A stretch of 13,597 bases of DNA from Isotricha intestinalis (taxonomy: Eukaryota > Ciliophora > Litostomatea > Vestibuliferida > Isotrichidae). Each line of letters begins with the position of its first letter. The first letter of the stretch is position 1. The stretch covers positions 1-13,597 of the forward strand of contig JAJJLU010000945.1 of NCBI GenBank assembly GCA_023807065.1, read 5' to 3'. Of this stretch, positions 8,278 to 13,597 are shown one piece after another. Both the position numbers and the translations under genes were made by a program. The notes beneath the pieces are model-generated. The model was not told where the DNA came from and made no database searches. It saw nothing but the letters and a program-made list of their open reading frames with translations.

Positions 8278-11200
8278 TTATTCAAATTTCTTTTTAACTT
8301 TCTCTTTTAAATGAATATTATTTACACTTTTAGAATTATATATTTCATCTTTTTTTAAATTTGAATGATTACTTTTTTTATTCATCATATTGATAAAAAA
8401 TTTAGAATAAAATTGTTCAGGATTATTTAAAATCATAACATTCTTTTCAATATTATGACCAATAACATCTAAAATATCTTTTCCCTTTTTATTTTGTGAA
8501 TTTTTATCATCATCTTCAGATAACATTTTATTCACTTTTAAATTATTTCCACCTGAATAAATCCTAAAATAATTATTTTCATCATTATTTTTATTTTCAA
8601 ATCCAAAATCACTTCCTATACTTTTAGGAACTGAGTTTAAATAACTTGGAACTTTTTTATATTCATTTATTGCTTTAGTAAAGTTATGATGTTTAAGAAG
8701 TTTTTTGTTTTCTCTATTACTACTATGATTAATAGGTGAAGAGTCTTTATTATCACTTAAACTCATTTCAGATAATGTACTTTTAGAATTCATACTTTTA
8801 TTTTTTGATATTTCTTCTTTTATTAAAGTTTTAACTTTTTTTCTTAATTTTTTATCCTTTGAATATCTTCTTTCAGATATTTCATCTATATTCTCATATT
8901 CACTTGATATTGAAAAAGATTCTGTTGAACAAATTGAAATATTATCTTGAATTTGAAATATATTTTTTATACTTGAATTTCTATTCTTGTTTGGATTATA
9001 ACCTCCTGTTATTATAAAAGTTTCTTCAGGATATATTTCATTATTAATTTCTTCTTTTTTATAAGGTGTAATTCTTTCTTTAGTATGTCTTACTTTATAC
9101 TCGTAATTTTTTCCTTCATTCTTTTCATTTTTTGTATTTATATTTTTTTGATTTTCTTTTTGAGAAAAAGAATCATTATTTAAATTAGCGTTTGAAAAGT
9201 TTGAACTTAAAGAATCTGAAATTGATTTAGGAGAATTTTTAGAAGATAAAGAATGATTCTTAGAAGAAGAAGAAGAATAAAATGAAGCACTAGAAGAATA
9301 ATTTTCAACTTCAACAATAGTTTTTAATGGAATATCTTTTTTCCCTTTAGTTTTAATTATTTCATTACCACCTTTATTTTTCAAACATACATTTTTAATA
9401 TCATCATATATAATAGAATTATTAATTTCTGTTTCATCATTAAATGTAGGAATACTTTTTAAATCACAATCATTATTTTCTTCAATAATATCAATATATG
9501 AACCAGTTAAAACTGAAGGTGCTCTTTTAATATGTTTTTTAAGATGAGCTTTATTTCCATAAACATTTTTAAGTATTTTAATAAGTTTATTTGTATATCT
9601 TTTAATTTGTTCCATATTAAAAAGAGATTTTTTATTTATTCTCTTCCAATATTGAGGATATATTGTTGAAATATTTATAGCATCTGATTTATTTAAAAAA
9701 AATAATTCAGCTTTTTTAGATTTTACTTTTAAAATTAAAGGACTTCTTTGATTAAGAAACATTAATATATCTCCGAAATGTTCATTTTTTCTTATTTGTA
9801 ATATTCTATAATGTTGAATGTCTTCATGATTTTCAATTGTTTGTATTCTTTGAATACTATATAAATGTCTAAGTTTTTTTTTTTTTAAATTGTGAATTAG
9901 ATGACTACTTAGACGAAAAAGTGAATTATCTCTACTTAGTCGTATTGTGTTTTCTTGGTTAAAAAGATAAGATGGTTTTTTAACTGAACTTAATTTTTTT
10001 TGAGGACTCATATCTAAAGGAAGTTCTAATGATAACTTTCCTTTTTTAACAAAAATAATATCTTCTACAAAATCACCGTCTTTAATTAAAATATCATTTT
10101 TTAATGCTAAAATAGGTTTTAAAGCTAAAATAATTTTAACAATGAAATCACTGTTAGAAAAATTTTTAAAAAATATAAAACTATGAATCATTGGTTTATA
10201 CATTTCATAAATTAAAGTATTTCTTAAAGTAACAGGTAGATCATCGAATACAATATGACTATCTTTTTTTTCAGATTCATGTTTATATTTTAAAAATCTA
10301 CTAATTCTATCATATAAATCTTCACTTAATTGAGGATAATTTAATTTAATTTCATCTAATAATCTAAGTTTTTTACATAATTCTTCTTCTATATCTGTAA
10401 AAGATTTAACATAATTGATCATTGCTGTTAAAGACCAAGAATAAGCAATAATACCAAATATTTCCATTATTAAACCAAATATTTTTTCTGAAAAATTAGT
10501 ACAAAATAAATCACCATATCCTACAGTTGTTACTGTTGCTATTGTATAATATATTGATATAAAATATATTTGATGAAATTTTTTATCTTGATGATTAAAG
10601 TATATTATCCAATTAGGAAATTCATTTTTTCCTAAAAATATATATATACAAGAAACTAAATGAATTGAAAATAAAAAAATTGTTAAACTTATTAATAATC
10701 TAAAACATTGATTAAATTTGTCAAATTTTGTTAATTTAACATCTAAATATTGAATGAATTTATTTTTGAATACTAATTTAAGAGTTTTAAACAATCTTAT
10801 TAATATTAATAAATAATAATAATTATGATTGTAAAGAGGATTATTTAAAAAATCTTTATTATAGCATTTTTTATTAAAAAACTTTAAAAAAGTTTTTATT
10901 GGTATTGCTGAAATAAAATCAATAAAAAACCATGATTTAAAATAATTTTGAGCAATTGATTTATAATCATTGATTAATATTTCATCAAAATTATAAAATC
11001 CAACAAAAAAAGTAATAATAATATCCAAAAGATAAACAAAATCAATAAAATATTCAACAATATTTCCAAAAGAATAATAATAATTGTCTGTATAACAATA
11101 AATATTATTATATGCTAAAAAAAAAGGAAGATAAAGTAAATTATAAAATACAAATATACAAATCATAAAATCAATAAAATATATCAATTTAGATTCAGGA

Positions 11201-12099
11201 CTAAAATTATGATAAATTTCAATTTCCTCATCTAAAATTTCTTCTTCATCAAAAGAATCATAAACATATCCTTTTTTTCTTAAATTTCTATAATCTTCTT
11301 TATTAAAAGTAAAATTATTTTTATTATTATTTTCTTTTTCATAAATATCAATTTCATCAAAAACAAAAGATTTTTTATTTAATTCTTCTATTATTTGTTT
11401 TCCTTTTCCTAAAAATGTATTTCTCAATTCTTTTGTAATTTCATTTATTTGTAAAATATTTTTACTAGATAAATTGGATAAATGATTCTTTTCACTATTA
11501 TCTAAAACAATTGAATCAGAATCATTATTTTCTCCTTCGAAATAAGCAGGTGGTTTTAAAATAGGTAATAATTGTTTATTATCTTGTATTTGATGATTGT
11601 TTTGAAATAATTTATTATCTTTTAAAAATCTAATATTACTTGAAATTTTTTTTTTTGGTTTAAAAACTTGAGGATCTGAAAAAGATAAATTTATTATTTT
11701 TTTAGGACTTTCATAATTTTTTTTTGAAGAATCACCATCAAAAGCAAATTCAGGTTTTAAAGACTTATTTTTATTTATTTTTTTATTTTGAGGACTAGAA
11801 AATAAAAATCCTCTTGGTTCTTCAACACAACTAAATCTTCTTTTTTTTTTATTTCCTTTTTGTTTTTCTTTATTATTTTGATTCACTTTTTTTATTCCTA
11901 AATTGTTACAACTCCCATAAATTACTTTTTTCATTTCAACATTTTCTTTTTTATCCATTTCTTCTAAATCTAAAATACTTTTTCTTCTTAAAAAATTAAC
12001 ATAATCTTTTATTCTATTTTCTGATTCGGCCATTTGTGCTTTTTCTTTGAAATAATTTGTATGAGTTGACTTTTTCATAATCGAGATTCTTTTTTTCAT
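8278..12099 (-). CDS. Six-transmembrane K+ channel with cyclic-nucleotide-binding-like domain (1273 aa)
   Basis: This is a membrane potassium channel of the EAG/CNG/HCN-like superfamily. A long disordered N-terminus (1-270) leads into a GYVYDSFDEEE segment and six helices: S1 about 305-329, S2 346-369 (acidic E349, D353, D359), S3 386-405 (D394), S4 428-448 (R435, K438, K441, K447 at three-residue spacing), S5 466-489 and S6 538-562. The pore helix ends in TTVGYGD (524-530), the K+ selectivity filter. A C-linker (565-640) precedes the cyclic-nucleotide-binding fold, about 645-830. That fold is split by a roughly 65-residue charged insertion (696-762). The phosphate-binding cassette reads FGD (775-777) followed by RSPL (785-788). 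Usual cAMP binders have FGE and RA(T/S) or RSA(T/S), so ligand binding is doubtful. Downstream blocks SKKAELFFL and KKSLFNMEQIKR match what I know of ciliate channel families. The C-terminal 400 residues are Ser/Lys/Asn-rich and probably disordered, with a poly-Ser patch near 930-975. Met1 (12099) and Met8 (12078) are both possible starts. I see no intron. Confidence 0.93.
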   Translation of the reverse strand: MKKRISIMKKSTHTNYFKEKAQMAESENRIKDYVNFLRRKSILDLEEMDKKENVEMKKVIYGSCNNLGIKKVNQNNKEKQKGNKKKRRFSCVEEPRGFLFSSPQNKKINKNKSLKPEFAFDGDSSKKNYESPKKIINLSFSDPQVFKPKKKISSNIRFLKDNKLFQNNHQIQDNKQLLPILKPPAYFEGENNDSDSIVLDNSEKNHLSNLSSKNILQINEITKELRNTFLGKGKQIIEELNKKSFVFDEIDIYEKENNNKNNFTFNKEDYRNLRKKGYVYDSFDEEEILDEEIEIYHNFSPESKLIYFIDFMICIFVFYNLLYLPFFLAYNNIYCYTDNYYYSFGNIVEYFIDFVYLLDIIITFFVGFYNFDEILINDYKSIAQNYFKSWFFIDFISAIPIKTFLKFFNKKCYNKDFLNNPLYNHNYYYLLILIRLFKTLKLVFKNKFIQYLDVKLTKFDKFNQCFRLLISLTIFLFSIHLVSCIYIFLGKNEFPNWIIYFNHQDKKFHQIYFISIYYTIATVTTVGYGDLFCTNFSEKIFGLIMEIFGIIAYSWSLTAMINYVKSFTDIEEELCKKLRLLDEIKLNYPQLSEDLYDRISRFLKYKHESEKKDSHIVFDDLPVTLRNTLIYEMYKPMIHSFIFFKNFSNSDFIVKIILALKPILALKNDILIKDGDFVEDIIFVKKGKLSLELPLDMSPQKKLSSVKKPSYLFNQENTIRLSRDNSLFRLSSHLIHNLKKKKLRHLYSIQRIQTIENHEDIQHYRILQIRKNEHFGDILMFLNQRSPLILKVKSKKAELFFLNKSDAINISTIYPQYWKRINKKSLFNMEQIKRYTNKLIKILKNVYGNKAHLKKHIKRAPSVLTGSYIDIIEENNDCDLKSIPTFNDETEINNSIIYDDIKNVCLKNKGGNEIIKTKGKKDIPLKTIVEVENYSSSASFYSSSSSKNHSLSSKNSPKSISDSLSSNFSNANLNNDSFSQKENQKNINTKNEKNEGKNYEYKVRHTKERITPYKKEEINNEIYPEETFIITGGYNPNKNRNSSIKNIFQIQDNISICSTESFSISSEYENIDEISERRYSKDKKLRKKVKTLIKEEISKNKSMNSKSTLSEMSLSDNKDSSPINHSSNRENKKLLKHHNFTKAINEYKKVPSYLNSVPKSIGSDFGFENKNNDENNYFRIYSGGNNLKVNKMLSEDDDKNSQNKKGKDILDVIGHNIEKNVMILNNPEQFYSKFFINMMNKKSNHSNLKKDEIYNSKSVNNIHLKEKVKKKFE

Positions 12100-13546
12100 T
12101 AATCTTTTTTATTTATTTAATTAAAAATTTGTTATTATTTGTTGTATATTGCTTTTTAGTTTTTTATTTCATTAAATATTTACTTTGAAAAATAAGTTGA
12201 TGTGTAAACTTATATTTTTCTAAATTTTTTAACTTTCTATTTTATATTATTTGACAAAATAATTTTTTAATATTTTTATTATTTCAATTGATTTAAAGAA
12301 TACAATTAATAAGGCTTTAAATAACATCATTAAAAGAATATAGAGTTTAATAAAAAAAGAAAGAAATTTTTTTCAATATTTTTATAATGTAAATATGCTA
12401 TTATATTTTAGATCATTGATAAAGATTTTCTTATTTTTTCTATCATTTAATTCAAAGAATGTGATATGAATTTTTTCAAAAAAACCTTCAAAAAATATAA
12501 AAAATTTTTTTAAAAAAAACTAAAAACCTTTTATTTTTATTATAAATTAAAATAATTCATAAAAGAAATATTCTTAATTTTTATATAATCATTTATGTTT
12601 ATTTATTTTAAAAAATTAAATATAAAAGTGAGAATAACCCTCATTAATTTAATTTATAATTAAAAAATATTGACATTTTCCAATCAATTAGAAATTTAAA
12701 TTTTTATATTTAAAAAAAATAATTTTATAAAGAATCAACAAATAATTCTGGGTAATAAATACATATAATTATGTTTCTTGGACTATAAGTAAAAATTTCT
12801 TTTTCTAATATTTTCCTTTTTTCTTATTTTTATTCAATTAACTAAAATAAAAATAATTAGAAATATATTGACAATTATTTGGCAAAATTATTATTTTCAA
12901 TCATTAAAACTTATTATTTATTTTCATTTAGATTATATTAAGAATATCTTTTTTAAATAAATCAAAAGATATTAAAAAGAATTGAATAAATATTTTAATT
13001 AGTTGATTAACAATACTCATCAATTTCCTAAAAGATAGGATAAAAGCAGGAAAATTTATAAACACTGAGTATTTTAATATATATAGAATTTTCTATAGTT
13101 TTTTGTAAACTTAAGGAAACTTCTCTTTTTTTTGGAATAAAACATAACTTCCCTGTATAATCAATTTATTGTAAAATTAATTTTATCAAAATAGTTTGTG
13201 TCTTTTATGTTTATATTGAATTTATTGATTTTTTGAAGTTAAATATATTACCTTTTTCACTTACTTTTTTCATTTTTGAAAAACAAATATATTCTATTAA
13301 AGATGAAAGTATATTTATTCACCTATAATTGATTATTTTAGAGTAATTTTGTTTATTTTAATATTAATTTGCATCTATTATAATTTCTTTTTAATTTTAG
13401 AATCTAAAGAAAAAAGCTGATTTTAGTGTAAATTATTAGTTTTTTTTCATTTTCAATTTCATTTTATTATTTTTATGTTAATTGTAAATGATTTCGATAT
13501 ATCATTAATTTTTTAAACTTTTATTTTTTAATAAATAAATAACCAA
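12100..13546. other. Long divergent intergenic region with no supported gene
   Basis: This stretch of about 1.45 kb lies between the channel gene, read leftward, and the secreted-protein gene starting at 13547, read rightward. It should therefore carry both promoters. It is extremely A+T-rich, and on reading it I found only trivial open frames of around 20 codons. I see no tRNA-like or rRNA-like segment. It holds three TTGACA motifs (12251-12256, 12670-12675, 12868-12873) and a possible hairpin (13012-13073). It is much longer than the other spacers here (99 and 344 bp). An unrecognised noncoding RNA, or a gene broken up by several micro-introns, cannot be excluded. Confidence 0.5.
13012..13073. 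repeat. Nested inverted repeat, possible hairpin
   Basis: AATACTCA (13012-13019) is exactly complementary to TGAGTATT (13066-13073). Inside it, AATTTCCT (13022-13029) pairs with AGGAAAATT (13048-13056) with one bulged A. The two stems are collinear and enclose an 18-base loop, giving a 62-base foldback. The stems contain more G and C than the surrounding DNA. It could be a structured RNA or a protein-binding site in the divergent spacer, or chance in low-complexity DNA. Confidence 0.3.
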
Positions 13547-13597
13547 ATGAAGTTATTTTTCCTTTTCCTAATCCCCTTAATATCCTCATTATATACT
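13547..13597 (+). CDS. 5' end of a gene for a secreted or membrane protein (partial, cut by window edge)
   Basis: An ATG at 13547, preceded by an A+T-only leader ending AATAACCAA, opens a frame that reads MKLFFLFLIPLISSLYT and runs off the window after 17 codons. The peptide has the layout of a signal peptide: one basic residue after Met, a hydrophobic core of about ten residues, a helix-breaking Pro, then small polar residues. Base composition also shifts here, with clear C-rich codons (ATC CCC, TCC TCA) unlike the spacer before it. The mature protein, and so its function, lies outside the window. The product would enter the secretory pathway. In a rumen ciliate that would fit a protease or glycosidase, but nothing here shows it. 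Confidence 0.6.
   Translation, partial: MKLFFLFLIPLISSLYT

Noticed and set aside
180..12099. Ciliate code with TAA/TAG as Gln, or TGA as a sense codon
   Set aside because: No in-frame TAA or TAG occurs in any of the three long genes, despite heavy use of A+T-rich codons. Reading through the TGA at 5745-5747 would add only nine codons before TAA.
12470..12655. Small plus-strand frames of 15 and 22 codons
   Set aside because: Length and Lys/Phe/Ile composition are what random A+T-rich sequence yields. Nothing supports translation.
13303..13440. Possible spliced mini-gene beginning ATGAAAG, with a GT...TTTTAG segment after it
   Set aside because: Removing the apparent intron gives only about 16 codons before a stop, with no recognisable peptide. 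GT and TTTTAG are common by chance in this DNA.
13570..13576. Single AATCCCC unit near the right end
   Set aside because: There is only one copy, in the inward orientation that would be wrong for a right-hand telomere, and it falls within the signal-peptide reading frame (CTA ATC CCC). It is a coincidence, not a second chromosome end.
1..13597. tRNA or rRNA genes, CRISPR arrays, transposon ends, bacterial operon signals
   Set aside because: I saw no G+C-rich structured RNA segment, no regularly spaced repeats other than the telomere, no transposase-like protein and no ribosome-binding sites. The gene structure is eukaryotic.

Overview
This window looks like the end of a macronuclear chromosome from a ciliate that uses the standard genetic code. 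A rumen or other litostome ciliate is my best guess, but it is an inference. Three observations support it. (1) The left end opens with four perfect AATCCCC units (C4A2T), in the orientation expected of a real chromosome end: C-rich strand reading inward, G-rich strand running outward as ATTGGGG. Ciliate telomeres belong to the C4A2/C4A4 class. (2) The DNA is extremely A+T-rich, including inside genes. Gln is written CAA/CAG, and no TAA, TAG or TGA occurs in frame in three long genes, so all three triplets behave as stops. This excludes the usual TAA/TAG=Gln ciliate code. (3) The ion channel carries sequence blocks that I know from the large ciliate families of cyclic-nucleotide-domain K+ channels, and one gene contains a 32-nt intron.

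Layout from left to right. 1-28: telomere. 29-179: short subtelomeric leader with two small palindromes. 180-5747 (+): 1855-residue, probably nuclear, helix-rich protein with a basic disordered segment; family not recognised. 5847-7933 (+): USP5/IsoT/Ubp14-like protein of 684 residues once a 32-nt GT-AG intron (5946-5977) is removed. Its catalytic cysteine is replaced by serine, so it appears to be a pseudo-deubiquitinase. 7934-8277: short spacer between convergent genes. 8278-12099 (-): 1273-residue six-transmembrane K+ channel with a VGYGD filter and a C-terminal cyclic-nucleotide-binding-like domain. 12100-13546: long A+T-rich divergent spacer with no gene I can support, one possible hairpin and three TTGACA motifs. 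13547 to the end (+): first 17 codons of a gene that begins with a textbook signal peptide, cut by the window edge.

The genes show no obvious shared pathway. The first two are tandem and only 99 bp apart. They share the start context TAAAAATGGA, which may reflect compact eukaryotic packing rather than an operon. The most interesting points are the catalytically dead USP5 homologue with its hidden intron, the C4A2T telomere combined with the standard code, and the degenerate ligand cassette of the channel.
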